64,000 nucleotides of DNA from Gnetum montanum (GCA_015680685.1 MNCI01033650.1:805380-869379), one strand, 5' to 3'. Positions 34,101 through 47,900 are shown, counted from the stretch's first letter. Notes: generated from the letters alone by a model not told the origin. Program-made: numbers and translations.

Positions 34101-35370
34101 ATCAATGTTCCTGACAATAAGTCATCATACCACGTAGAACACCAAGCCTTGCGTTACGAATGATAGACACGATGAAGATAACACACATGCAAAATTTGAA
34201 AGTACAACCAAGAAGATAGGCATACACAAATAGAAAAACATACAATCACAAACACAAGTGTACAAAGTCTACCAACAATGATCTTAATCCACCCAAAACA
34301 AGGCTCACCAAGAGCACATGTTCGAAGGCCCTCCATACTAAGGTACCTAGGAACCATCTTGTCCCAATTTGTATTTTCCCATACTCACTGTATCTAGGAT
34401 GAGTGGGAGTGCAAGGATATTATATCTAGAAGAATTCAACAAATTCCATCTCAAACATGTCTTCTGGGTGGAAACTAAAGTAGAGACTTGGTCCGATTCA
34501 TCCCAGATGAATCACTCGAGACCAAAGATGAGAGCTCCTTGAGCAACAAAATTCTTGAGTTGCCAATAGAACTCCTCTCTACCATTTCACATACAATCAC
34601 AACTAGTTCAACTACAAGTAAACAAGTGGAGGACATCATCACAATGCAATCATATACATCCTCAAGTAGAGAAACATACATCAGTTGCTCACAATTTAGC
34701 ATCTATCCCCACATGAAGAACGTAGAACATTAACATAAGGAAACTCTTCAAAGAATACATAAGGATATGATCCTAGATCACCAAGGTATCACTCCGAAGG
34801 GATCATTAATAAAAAAACCTCAATGGAGTAACACAACCAAATATCACATGCATATCCCAACACAATTTTAAAAATACTATGATACCATGTGTAACAAAGT
34901 TGCCCAGACATTTTCTAGCACCCCAAGGAATTCCCTAAATTCTGATGGATCTAGAGAGAAATACCTAGGGAATACGCCTCGAGTGAGCCAACAACTCAGG
35001 AGTGAGTGTAAGAAGAATCACAAATTCTTAACATATATGGCAGCACACCTCATGGAGGGAAAAAACTCCAAAACATGGACCATGCAAAGAAGCACACAAA
35101 CACCCTTGTAGACAACATTGGTGGTAGGGGAAATGGTGCACCTACAAGGGAAGGTGCCTCACCCCTAGATCCCTCATGATCTAGTACAAGGTATGGCCTG
35201 GAACCACACCAAAACTATCCAGTCTTAGTTGCCTACATATCTATGACCATCATAGAATCAGGGCCATGTAGTTCTCCTCGATGAGAAGGGAATGAAGAGG
35301 ACTTAGAAGAGAGTTACAATATGAGGATGTCCTATTGCTAGCTTGGTACCGCCAAGCTAGGGTGGGTTTT
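31163..35370. other. Unassigned AT-rich stretch
   Basis: I find no retroelement motif, tandem repeat, RNA gene or convincing reading frame. Frames up to 81 codons exist but look random. A 9-bp inverted repeat (CTAGCTTGG, 35338-35360) lies just before the minisatellite. It may be flanking host DNA or a repeat too old to read. Confidence 0.5.
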
Positions 35371-38300
35371 CTAACACTCAAGAGTCACCTGAGGGCACCT
35401 CAAACTATTCCATGTCCCCCAAACAATGGGGAGAGCCCTGGAGAACCACCACCTTGAGACATCTCTCACACTGAAGGAGGTTGCTCTGAGGGAGAGCGCT
35501 CTCCATGAGGGCACCCTCTGAGAGGGAGATCTAAACGAGGGTGCTCTCAAGGAGAACACTCTCACATGCATAGCGTAAGGCACTCTTGGGGAAGGTTCTC
35601 TCAAAGAGAATGCTCTTCAAAAGGCTACTCTAATGGAGGGCACTCTCAAGGAGGGCACTTTCACAGAGAACATTTTTAAGAAGGAAAATCTCGAAGAAGG
35701 TGTCCTCAGGGAGACCACTCTTAGGGGGGGCGTTCTCAAGGAGGACACTCTTAGGAAGGGTGCTCTCCAAAAGAACACTCTCAACCAGGGTGCTCTTAAG
35801 GTGAACACCATCACGTGCATAACGAAAGGTGCTCTCATGGACAACACCCTCATGGAGGTCACTCTCAAGGAGAATACTCTCATAGAGGCCACTCCAATGG
35901 AGGTTTCTCTCAGGGAGAATGTTCTTGGGCAGGGCACTCTCAATGAGGGCACTCTTCGACAAAACACTCTCAATGAGGGTGCTCCAAGGATAATGCTCTT
36001 TGCAAGGGCACTCTCAAAGAGAACGCTCTTTGGAAGGATGCTCTAATGGAGGATGCTCTCAAGAAGAATTCTCTTGTGGAGGGCAATCTCATGGAGAATG
36101 CTCTTAAAGGGGACATTCTCAAGGAGGGTGTTACAAAGGAGACCACTCTTAAGGAGGGTGTTACAAAGGAGACCACTCTTAAGGAGGGCATTCTAATGGA
36201 GGGTTCTCTCTAAGGAAACACTCTCAACAAGGGCACTCTCGAGGAGAACACTCTCATGAGCATAATGCAAGGTGCTCTCAAGGAGAATGCTCTGAGGGAC
36301 GTCACTTTGAGGGAGATTGCTCTCCATGAGGGTGCCCTCCGAGAGGGAGCTCTCAATGAGGGTGCTCTCAAGGAGAACACTATTACATGTGGAGTGCAAG
36401 GCACTCTCAGGGAAAGTTCTCTCAAGGAGAAAAATCTTTGAAAGGCCGCTCTAATGAAGGAGGCTCTCAAGGAGAACGCTCTTAGGGAGGGTGCTCTTAG
36501 GGAGGGTGCTCTCATGGAGAATGCTCTTAAGGAGTATGCTCTCAAGGAGGGCAATCTCAAGGGGACTTATCTCAAGGAGGGAGTTCTTATGGAGGGTACT
36601 CTTAGGAAGGGTTCTCTCTGACAAAACGCTCTCAACAAGGATTCTCTCAAGGAGAACACTCACACAAGGGCACAAGGTGCTCTCATCAAGGGCACTCTCA
36701 AGAATAACACTCTTCTAGAGGTAGATCTAATGTAGAAAGATCTAAAGGAGAATGCTCTTAGGGAGGGAACTCTCATAGAGAATGGTCTTAATGAGGACAC
36801 TATCAACAATGGTGTCCTAAGGGAGATAGCTCTTAGGTAGGGTGTTCTTAGGGAGGGCACTCTTACCAAGGGCACTCTCCAAAAGAATGCTCTCAATGAG
36901 GGCACTCTTGAGGTGAACACTCTCACATGTGTAACACAAGGTGCTCTCATGGATAATGCTCTCATGGAGGACGCTCTTAAGAAGAACGCTATCATGGAGG
37001 CCACTCTCACAAAGAATGCTCTTAGGGAGGGCACTCTTTGAAAAAATGCTCTCAATGAGGGTGCTCTAGGGAGAACGCTCCTGGTGAGGGCCCTCTTAAA
37101 AAGAATGCTCTTTGGAATGAAACTCTAATGGAGGGCACTCTAAAGGAGAACACTATCAAGGAGGGTGATCTCACATAGAATGATCTTAAGGAGGACGCTC
37201 TTAAGGAGGGCATTCCCAAGAAGATCGATCTGAAGGAGGGTGTTCTAATGAAGGTAAACCTCCAAGAGAATAATCTCAACAAGTGCACTCTTGAGGAGAA
37301 CACTCACGTGTGTAACGCAAGGTGCTCCTAGGGAGAATGCTCTAAGAGAGGTCACTCTAAGGAAGAGTGCTCTTTGGGAGGGAGTCCTCCGAGAGGGAGC
37401 TCTCAATGATGGTGTTCTTAAGGAGAACAATTTCATGTGCATATCACAAGGCACTCTCAAGGAAGGCACTCTCGAGGAGAGTGATCTTCGAAAGGCTACT
37501 CCAATGGAGGGTGCTCTCAGGGAGAGTGATCTCACTGAGAATGTTCTTAAGATGGACAGTCTCGAGGAGGGCGTCCTCAATGAGATCACTCTTAGGGAGG
37601 GCACTCTTAAGAAGGGCACTCTCTGAAAGAATGATCTCAATGAGGGTACTCTCGAGGTGATTACTATCATGTGTGTAATGCAGGGTGATCTCATGGACAA
37701 CACTCTCATGGAGAGTGCTCTCAAGGAGAACGCTCTTACAGAGGTCACTCCAACAGACGCCTCTCTCAAGGAGAATGCTCTTGGGGATGGTGCTCTCAAC
37801 GAGGGCACATTTTGACAAAACACTCTCAACAAGGGTGCTTCAAGGAGAGCGCTCTTAGTGAGGGCACTCTCAAAAAGAACTCTCTTCGAAAGGCCACTCT
37901 AACAGAGGGCGATTTTAAGAAGAATGCTCTCATGGAGGGCGATCTCACGGAGAACGCTGTTAAAGGAGATGTTCTCAAGGAGGGCATCACTAGGGAGACC
38001 ACTCTCAAGGAGGATGTTCTACTAGAAAGTTCTCTCCAAGAGATCACTCTCAACAAGGGTACTTTAGAGGAGAACACTCTTACGTGCTTAACCCAAGGTG
38101 CTCTCACGGAGAACAATCTGAGGGAGCTCGCTCTAAGGGAGAGCACTCTTCGGGAGGGCATCCTCTAAGAGGGAGCTCTCAACAAGGGTGCTCTCAAGGA
38201 GAACACTCTCCAAAATGCCACTCCCATGAAGAAAGCTCTCAAGAAAAATGCTCTCGAGGAGGGCATTCTCACGAAGAACGTTCTTAAGGAGGATGCTCTC

Positions 38301-41300
38301 AAGTAGAACATCCTTAGGAAGACCACTCTCAAGGAGGGTGTTCTAATGGAGGGTGCTCTCAAAGAGAATGCTCTTAAAAAGGGAAATCCTTAGGAGAACA
38401 CTCTCATGTGTGAAACACAAGCTGGTCTCAAAGAGAATGCTCTTAGGGAGGTTGCTCTAAGGGAGATCGATCTCTATGAGGGTACCCTCTAAGAGGGAGC
38501 TCTTAAACAGGATGCTCTTGAGGAGAACACTCTCACATAAGGAGCACAATGTACTATTAGGGAAGACACTCTCAAGGAGAATAATCTTCAAAAAGGCCGC
38601 TCTAACGGAGGAGGCTGCCAAGGAGAAAGCTCTTAGGGAGGGTGCTCTTGGGGAGGGCACTCTCATAGAAGACACTCTTAAAGAGGATGCCCTCAAGGAG
38701 GGAATCCTTAGGGAGACTAATTGTAGGAATGACATTCTCATGGAGGGAACTCTTAGGAAGGGTGCTCTTTGAAAAAAATTCTCAATGAGGATTCTCTTGA
38801 AGAGAACACTAACACAAGGGCATAAGGTGCTCTCATGGAGGCAACTCTCAATGAGAAGGCTCTCCCAAAGGAAGATCTAACAAAGAAATATCTTAGGGAT
38901 AACGTTCTAAGGGAGCACACTCTCATGGAGAATTCTCTTAAGGAGAATGCTATCAACGATGGTGTCCTCAGGGAGAAAACTCTGAGAGAGGGCATTCTCA
39001 GGGAGGGCACTCTTAGAAAGGGCACTTTCCAAAAGAACACTCTCAATGAGGGTGCTCTCAAGGTGAACACTCTCACATGTGTAATGCAAGGTGCTCTCAT
39101 GAAAAACACTCTCATGGAGGGCACTCTAAAGGAGAATGCTCTCATGGAGGCTGCTCTAACGAAGGCCACTCTTAGCAAGAATGCTATTGGGAAGGGCACT
39201 CTAAAGGAGGGGACTCTTTGATAAAATGCCCTCAACAAGGGTGCTCCAAGGATAATGCTCCCAGTGATGGCCCTCTCAAAGAGAATGCTATATAGAAGGC
39301 TACTCTAACGGAGGGTGCTCTCAAGGAGAATGCTCTCAGGGAGGGTGTCCCCAATGAGATCGATCTTAAGAAGGGTGTTCTAATGTAGGGTGCTCTCTAA
39401 GAGAATGCTCTCAACAAGGGTGCTCTTGAGCAGAACACTCTCACATGCGTAATGCAAGGTGCTCTCAGGGATAACACTCTGAGGAAGGTCACTCTAAGGG
39501 AGAGCACTCTTTGAAAGGGAACCCTCTAAGAGGGAGCTCTCGAAGAGGGCGCTCTTGAGGAGAACACTCTCATGGACAATGCTTTCATGGATGGCACTCT
39601 CAAGGAAAATGCTCTTGTGGAGGCCACTCTAATAAAGAATACTCTTAGGGAGAATGCTCTTGAGGAGGGAACTCTCAACGAGGGAACTCTTTGAAAAAGT
39701 GCTCTCAATAAGGGAGCTCCAGGGAGAACGCTCACAGTGAGTGTTCTCTCAAAGAGAATGCTCTTTAGAAGGCTAATCTAATGATGGGCACCATTAAGAA
39801 GAATGCTCTCATGGAGGGCATTCTTAAGGAGGACGCTCTCAAGGAGGGCATTTCCATGGAGACCACTTTGGAGGACATTCTAATGGAGGGTTCTCTCCAA
39901 GAGAATGCTCTCAACAAGGGCACTCTTGAGGAGAAAGATCTCACATGCGTAACGCAAGGTGCTCTGAGGGAGAATTCTCTAAGGGAGGTCACTCTAAGGG
40001 ATAGTGCTCTCCATGAGAGAGCTCTCAATGAGGGCACTATCAAGGACAACACTCTCATGTGCAAAGTTCAAGGCACTCTTAGGGAAGGTGCTCTCATAGA
40101 GAAAAATCTTCAAAAGGCTACTCTAATGGAGGAGGCTCTAAAGGAGAACATTGTTAGGGAGGGCACTCTCAGGGAGGTCACTCTCATAGAGAATGCTCTC
40201 AAGAAGGATGCTCTCAAGGAGGGCATCCTCAAGGAGACTAATCTTAGGAAGGGAATTCTTAAAGAGGGCACTCTTAGAAAGTGTGCTCTCTGATAGAACC
40301 CTCTCGATGAGGACACTCTCAAGATGAACACTCACACGAGGGTGCAAGGTGCTCTCATGTACGGTGCTCTCAAGGAAAATGCTCTTGCGAAGGTAGATCT
40401 AACGTAGAATTCTCTTAGGGTGCTCTCATAGAGAACGCTCTTAAGGAGGATGCTATCGAGGATGGTATCTTCAGGGAGGGAATTCTTACGAAGGGCACTC
40501 TTAGGAAGGGCACTCTCCCAAAGAATGCTATCAATGAAGGCGATCTTACGGTAAAAACTCATGTGCATAACGCATGGTGCTCTCATTGACAATGCTCTCA
40601 TGGAAAATGCTCTCAAAGAGAATGCACTGAAGGAGAACACTATCATGGAGGCTACTCCAACAAAGGCCACTCTCAGGAAGAATGCTCTTGTGAAGGGGCA
40701 CTCTTCGACAGAATGCTCTCAATGAGGGTGCTTCAAGGAGAATGCTCCTGGAAAGGGCCCTCTCAAAGAGAATGCTCTATGGAAGGCTGCTCTAATGGAG
40801 GGCACTCCCAAGGAGAATGCTCTTAGGTAGGGTGTCCCTAGTGAGACCAATATCATTGAGGGAATGCTAATGGATGGAAATCTCCAAGAGATTGTTCTCA
40901 ACAAGGGTGCTCTCGAGGAGAATACTCTGACATGTGTAATGCAAGGTGCTCTTGGGGAGAATGCTCTAAGGGACAGTGCCCTCCAAGAGGGTGCCCTTTG
41001 AGAGGGAGCTCTCAACAAGGGCACTCTCAAAGAGAAAACTCTCACGTGTGTAGTGCAAGATACTCTCGAGGAAGGCACTCTTAAGGAGAACACTCTCTGA
41101 AAGGTTGCTCTAACGGAGGGTGCTCTCAGGGAGGGCACTCTCATGTAGAACATTCTTAAGAAGGATGGTCTTGAGGTGGGTGTCCTTAGGGAGATCACTC
41201 TTAGGGAAGGTGTACTCAGGGAGGGCACTCTTAGGAAGGGTTCTCTTTAAAAGAATGCTCTCAACGAGGGCACTCTGAAGGAGAACACTCTCAGGGAGAA

Positions 41301-41390
41301 TGCTCTCAAGGAGGGCACTCTCATAGAGAACAATCTTAAGGAGGATACTATTGACGATGGTGCCCTTAGGGAGATAGCTCTCAGGGAGGG
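35371..41390. repeat. 6-kb minisatellite, 15-bp unit with higher-order structure
   Basis: The unit is close to GCTCTCAAGGAGGGT, with C/T, A/G and GG/AA variants, repeated about 380-400 times. Roughly 20 interruptions of the form CACATGTGTAATGCAAGGT break the array every 100-400 bp. A further layer of about 1.5-2.2 kb is visible: CACACAAGGGCACAAGGTG-type blocks recur near 36656, 38806 and 40325. Because the unit is 15 bp and lacks stops in several frames, frames stay open on both strands. One plus frame reads ALKEG/ALREN/TLREG and one minus frame SLRVP/SLRAF. Many stops remain, so coding is unproven. G- inserted into its right side. Confidence 0.9.
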
Positions 41391-43277
41391 TGTAGAGACT
41401 AAAAATATCAGTGGCTAGAACATTGAGAGGTTACTAGGTAAATAGTTTAACCCTGGATCCATGTGAGGGCCATGCTAGGGAAGATAGAAGTAAGGCACCC
41501 TGAATGGTCTGGTCGATCAAACAAGGACTTAATCGGTGTAATTTTAACCTTATGTAAACATTCATTGCAAAACCAAAACGTGCGAGGTAAATTGATGATC
41601 AATAAATGCAAAATGATGAAGGTAATTTAAAACAACGATTTTAATGAGAAGATAATGAAATAAACTTGGGTGAGAAAATGCACCACCCCAAAGTTGCGGA
41701 TTTGATTCCTTTCTTTATTTGAAAAGGTGTACAATAGGTTATCAATGCCAGAGAGACACTGCTTACACCGAATAGTATAGTCACAACCTCTTCTACTTGT
41801 TGATCAATTTTCTAGGATGTCAAAGTGCTTGACTTAGAAAGGGATGTCCAGAGCCAACTAGAGAACTCAAAGATAACTAGAATGCTCAAGAAAAATGCCA
41901 ACTATTCCTTCTAAGAGCTAACTCAAAAGCCAACCAGCCAACGCAAAAAGCCAACAAGCCAACTACTCTTGTTAATTCCAAAATGTTAATGCAAAATGCC
42001 AACCTAAAAAAGCCAACCCTTTGAGCGTTGTTTGTCGAGGTATTTATAGGGCTAGGAGGAGGAGAGAAATATGGTCTGGATTCCATGTGTCTTGGACCCC
42101 AAAAGATGCTGACATGTCTGTATCGTGTAGGTGTGTGATACTGGACATGAACTTTGCTATGTTGTGACTTATACGATTGGAATTGCATGCATCGAGATCC
42201 AGTGTGCTAATAGCGTAAGAAAAATTCAGCCTGTCCCCTAGGACTACGTCTTCCCTGCCTTCACAAGCAGGGTCAAGCATAGGAACAATGTTTTGGGAGC
42301 TAATCATGGGGCATGCAAAACAAAGTGAAATTGCTGATTCTGCCAGGGAGATGCTAGAGTGAGGAAGATTGTTGTTAATAAGTTCTAGAGCTCCTTGAAG
42401 ACGTCTTGCTACTTCTATGCTAGTGTTGCACAACTAACACTATTAAACATATTGGCGTAGTGTAATTGGTTACTTACTATGTTGTGCTATGCTATGTAGC
42501 GTAGCATAGCATAGCTATTGATCTTGGCTAAAAGTTATGTTGGAGCTAAAAAGCATTTGTTTACAACTTTCGTCCTTTATGTGGGAGAGATTTTGGACTC
42601 ATGGAACTCATGTCTAAAACCTTTTCTGTTTTTGCATTGTTTCTATGTTATGCTACGCTATGTAGCATAGCATAGCATAATGGCTAGCGTATCCTGCTTC
42701 CTTGTTTAATTCACCAATTTCTAGCAAGAAAATTTACTCAAGGCCTATGGATTAAGTGGGGCAAGAAGTTTTAGAGGTTGAAGACTTTTCAAGGTGTCGT
42801 TTTCTTATTTGAATCACTTGGCAAGATGGACCTTTCCTCTTTCCTTTTTTTGCTATGCTATGTTACGCTACATAGCATAGCATAGCATAGAATCTTGCAT
42901 TGACTGAATCTTCTCTTGTCTTTGCATTGACTTTGTTACTTCGCACTTGGACACTTAAGAAACTATTTTTCAAGGCTTGCTACACTGCATCGCATAGCAT
43001 ACTTATTCACTAGAAAACTTGCCAAACTATTTTGCTCATCCCAAACACTTTCAACAACTCCTAGCCTAGTTTCTACATAAATTGTCAGCCAGGACGATTG
43101 TTCAATTGGGTAGGCTGGAGAGCCTGACGACCCTGTCAGCCTTGGAGGTAGAAAACTCATCGGACTAGACAATGTACCCTCAGTATGAATCATCATGACA
43201 CTATACTTGTGGAAAGCCTTGCCTAAGTTTCAAGACTCTGCTGAAACATGAGAGTCCTGAAATTTTATGGTGTTTCA
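41391..43277 (-). mobile_element. 3' LTR of G-, 1887 bp
   Basis: It begins (minus) TGAAACACCATAAAATTTCAG at 43277 and ends TTTTTAGTCTCTACA at 41391, where the minisatellite resumes. A TATA box is at 42041-42048 (minus). It contains three TACGCT-type palindromic blocks (about 42478-42515, 42650-42682 and 42850-42892). Confidence 0.87.
42478..42892. repeat. Three cruciform-like blocks in the G- LTR
   Basis: Each block is about 30-45 bp of TATGCTATGCTACGCTA meeting its reverse complement TAGCATAGCATAGC, centred on CTACATAG-like sequence. Matching blocks occur at 30059-30097 and 48340-48995. Confidence 0.8.
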
Positions 43278-43280
43278 CTA

Positions 43281-43292
43281 TCCCCTCTTTGT
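43281..43292 (-). other. Polypurine tract of G-
   Basis: ACAAAGAGGGGA on the minus strand, three bases before the LTR start. Same tract as in D. Confidence 0.8.
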
Positions 43293-44684
43293 CAACATTT
43301 AGAGGATTCACCTAATAGACATCGATAAAGAATATGAAACACTATGAAGGGAAAGACACCTACATTGCTCTTCAGTGGTTGCTTAGATGTTGCTTTGCTA
43401 TGCTTGGGAGTACTAGGATAGCTGTGCATGAAAAAGGAAGGAAACGGTGGATTTGAGGGGATAGATTTAGGAGAAGGAAAGATGAATTGTTGCATAATCC
43501 CTCGTCGGAGTGCTTATGAGGGGATTAGCATGTGTAGGTATATTTTTTCTGCTAGCTTCTGACCTCTCATTGGAATTCTTAGAGATGATCATTGTAAGAC
43601 AGCTGGTGTGCCACATTTTTTTGAGCTCTGTTACACTTGTGTGCTTTTCTTTTGTTGTTTAGCCATATTCATTTGCAAAAAACCTTGTTGTTGCAGGACA
43701 GGTGTTTCCTCCCTGGGATGAGTTGTGTTACATCCATTTGGGGCTTTAACTTACCTACAGATGCTTCCCATGTGGCGATTTGTGTTACACGCATCATGGA
43801 CTTTGCGGCTGAGCATATGGGAGGGCTTTACATGCATCGAGAAAGCTTGTAAAGGAGGTGTTAAAGGGGAATTATGGATTTAAGAAGCGAAATGATGAAG
43901 GATAATGAGGAAGGGCAAGATGTGCACTCCCAAGTAGCTTAGCTAGTTAGGGTAATCACCTCGAAACTCTATAGCATCTTGTCCTCCTAGAAAAACGCAT
44001 CTCTGATTGACGCCGTCTCGGCTCATACCCTGTGGGCATAACAAGAAGTAGACCAGAGAAATGTAACCATGACATGTAATTAGGAAAAGTTCTTACTTGC
44101 TTTAGACATCACCAAAATGGTAGGTGTTGTTGCTGAGGCATGCGATGTCCAAAGTAGGAAGGCCAGCAATGGTCTTGACAACAGAAAACTGAAGGGGCTA
44201 GCATCGAGGGGGCTAGGAGTTGTGGCGATGTGAGTGCTCAGGAGTCCCTGCCCAAGGAAAACATTATGTAGTTCAACTGTAAGTAGAGAGGCCTAACAGC
44301 TAAACATATGTTGAGCTCAGGCTATGGTAGGGGCTAGAAGGTAGAAAATTTGTGGCTAGGCCACAATAGTGCTGGGACTCCAACAGTAGGTGTTGACAAT
44401 GGAAGCTACTACTAGGGTAATGGGCTATGCTGGCAGTAGCTTCGGAAGGTCAGCAAGATTTCCAATGACATATCTAGAGGATCATCAAGATGTCCAATGA
44501 CATCTCTAGAGGATTAGGAAGATGCGAGGGGTGGTGGCATAGCATATGTTCCAGAGGATGTTCTCTTGTCATTATGAACTAAATTCTAGAACTGCTATGC
44601 CCCATCCCACGTCGGCACTGTGAACGCTTGCCTTTTTGAGTGATGGTGGATGTGATTTTGGAATGTTGTGTCACGAACCTAGAT
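43293..44684 (-). other. 3' untranslated region of G-
   Basis: Homologous in reverse complement to 28601-29950 of G+. I see no gene in it. Confidence 0.65.
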
Positions 44685-44995
44685 TAAGGTCCTGGTAGAC
44701 TATCTGGTGTACTAGCTTAAGGTCCCAATAGACCTGTATGCTACTTTAAGGTCCCGGTAGACCGCTGTGCTAGTTTATCGTTGTAGCAGACTATTTGCAC
44801 CAGTTTATCGTCATAGAGGATTTTCTATGTAATTTATAGTCATGGTGGACTATGTGTGCCAGTTTATAGTCATGGTGGACTATGACTACCAGTTTATAGT
44901 TGTAGTGGACTATGTGTGCTAGTTTATAGTCATAGCAGACTATTTGTGCCAGTTTATAGTCATAGCAAACTATGGATGCTTACCCTGCTTCTATG
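44685..44995 (-). repeat. Hairpin array 3 of G-
   Basis: Read on the minus strand the units are as in G+: ATAGTC/GACTAT (44836-44853 is clear), GGTC/GACC near 44750-44763, each followed by a TAAACTGGC-like tail. It begins one base after the pol stop. Confidence 0.88.
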
Positions 44996-47900
44996 TTAGA
45001 TGTAGTATGGCTTCAAGTATAAGTGGTTCACAAGATTTGCAAACTCTTTGCCATCCATGTCTACCATCTTGAAGGCTCCATTCTCTTAGGCTTTTGTGAC
45101 TATGAATGGACCTTCTGAATTTGCCAAAAACTTGTCTACATGTTCTCGTACAGCTTTGAGGACTAGATCCCCTTTTTTAATCAATCGCCGATGTAGGTCT
45201 GCATGATGCTTTTTCCGCTGCTTGTCTTGATACCATTCAATATGGCTCAGTGTTTGTGCACACTCTTCCCCTAGGGAGTCGAGATTAATGATCCTTGACT
45301 CATTATTCTATGCTTTGTTTATGATGCTTAAAAGGATCATCCATAGTGATGGTACTTGCAATTCAAGAGGCAACACTACTTCAAATCTATAAAATAGGCT
45401 ATAGGGGTCTTACTTATAGCTATCCTACACATCGTATGATAGGCTCAGAGCACATAGAGGATTTGCTCATGCAATCACCTCTTGTTGTTGCTAAGCATTC
45501 TTTTAAGAAAGTTGATGATGGACTTGTTTGTAGCCTTTGCTTGACCATTAGCCTATGGGTAATATGGCGATGAGAAGGATTGCTTAATGCCAAGGTTGTT
45601 GCAAAAGGTTCTAGTTTCTACACTACTAAACTATGGTCCATTGTCCATCACAATAGTCATGGAAAGACCAAACCTTATTATGATGTTGTCTAAGATGAAG
45701 TGGCAAACCTATTAAGATGTAGTTTTTCTAAGGGGAATAGCCTCTGCCCACTTTGTAAAGTACTTAGCGGTTGTAAGGATGAAGCTATGCCCTATGGAAG
45801 ACTTTGGTGTTATGGGTCCTATAATATCTATTCCCCATCATTGGAATGACCACGTGATCTACGTAGGATGTAACTTGGTAGGTGATACGTGTATAAGATT
45901 CACGTGGCGTTGGCATATGCCACACATCCTGACTTTAGCATAACAATTTTGTTCCATGCAAGGCTAGTAGTACCCTAGGCATCTAATCTTAGCTACCATA
46001 GCCCTAGGAGCTATGTGTCCTCCACATAGTCCTTCATGGACACTACTAAAAATCTTTTGTGCCTCCTCTCCACCAATGCAAGTTAATAGTATTCCATCAA
46101 AAGTGCATTTACATAAGGTGTTATCTCCTATGAGGACATATTGCCGTGCTCACTTTTAGATTACATCCCTCTAGGCAGGTGTTAAGCCGTGTGGGGGTTC
46201 GCCATGCTGCAAGTAGGCCTTCATGTTAGCGTATCACTCTTGGGCATTGGTAATGCTTACAGAGGCCACATGTACTGCTTGGACGATAGGGTCTATGCAT
46301 TCTATTATTGAAGCAGGTAGAGTTGCGAACATGTGTGGTGGCACATTTAACACTAGCGTAGCTAAGGCATCAACTATAGTGTTTTTGTTATGTGGCACAT
46401 GCTGGATGTCTGTTGTGGTGAACTATTCTAACAATTTTTTTTGCCAAATCATAGTAAGGTTATAAGTGCAAATCCTTACAGGCATAAAATTCAGTGATTT
46501 GATTGACAACAAGTTGAGAGTCACCTCCGATTTCCAAATGTAAGATTTTTAACTACTAGGCTGCTAAGAGGCCTCTAAGAAGTCCTTCGTACTTAGCTAC
46601 ATTGTTTGTACAAAGGAACATGAAGTAGTAAGAAAAAGGTTGCATGTCCCCCAAGGGGAACGTAATGACAACGGTGACACTACCATCTCGCATGGTTGAG
46701 GCACCATCGAAATGCAAAGTGGCCTTGAACTGCAATGGTAGAAAATTGACACTGCTAACGTGTTCATCATGGAATTTGGATTCTATGGTTGCCTGATCAT
46801 CAATGGGTGAAGTTGCAAGCTGTGTAGCTATTGCTTGTCCTTTCATTGATGATTGGGCTATATACTATAAATTGAATTCCACTGTTATTACTTTCCATCA
46901 GGCTATCCTGCTACTTTCATATAGGTTGTTCATGATAGCTCAAAGTACATTGCTTTTGCATATGATGTTCACTTGCCTATGGAATAGGTAGTGTCTCCAA
47001 TTTTTTAGTGTGAACACTAGGGAGAGACAATTCCTTTCCACTTCATTGTACTTGGATTCATATGCTATCAATGCATGGCTCAAGTAATAGACTAGGATTT
47101 CAGAGCCATCTACTCTTTTTTGGAATAACAATGCTATAATGGATGTGTTTGAGGTGGCAAGGTAGATGTAGAAAGGCTTATCCCTCTGTGATGGGTAAAC
47201 AGTTGGGAGGTGTAAAAGCTCTTTCTTTAAGTCATCGAAGGCTTGTTGGCACTATGTTGTCCATTCAAAGTTAACCCCCTTCTTTAGTAAGTGTTGCATG
47301 AGGTGTAACTTGTTAGTCAACCTTGCTATAAACCTTCTAATGAACTTTATTCTACCTTGTAGCCTGTGCAATTCTTTAAGATTAGTAGGGGCTGCAAGAT
47401 TAATGTTGGCCTTAACTTTGTCAAGGTCCACCCGTATTCCAGTCTCTGACACTACAAACCTTAGCATGCATCTAGTTCTAATGCCAAAAACATATTTTCT
47501 TGGATTAAGACACAAATCATACCTGTGAAAACATTTGAGGACTACCTCTAGATGCATGGGATGATCGATAGCCATCTTAGACTTGACCACTATGTCATCC
47601 ACATAATCGTTGAGTCTCTCTAGGAGGTTGTCGCTAAAGATGTAGGTCATGGCTCGTTGATAGGTTGCTCCAGCATTCTTTAAACCAAAGGACATCAGAG
47701 TGTGAAAAAATGTTCCCCAAGGGGTCATGAATATAGTTGTCAATTGATGCTCTAGGTTTATGCAAATTTTGTTGTAACTAGAGAACCCATCCATAAAGGA
47801 TAATAATGCATGACTAGCCGTGGTGTCTATAAGTTAGTTGATACTTGGCAATGGGAAATCATCTTTAATTGTTGCTTTGTTTAGATCTTGGAAGTCTATA

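Noticed and set aside
35338-35360. 9-bp inverted repeat as terminator or element end
   Set aside because: Isolated, with no related copy or target duplication. A chance hairpin is enough.
35371-41390. Dozens of 60-195-codon frames on both strands as genes
   Set aside because: They are products of a 15-bp unit without stops in several frames. Starts and ends are arbitrary and frames overlap on both strands.
35371-41390. Pentapeptide-repeat protein (PF00805 type)
   Set aside because: The period is five residues, but the pattern is (A/T)-L-x-E-x. The canonical family has A-(D/N)-L-x-x, so the small residue is at a different distance from the Leu.
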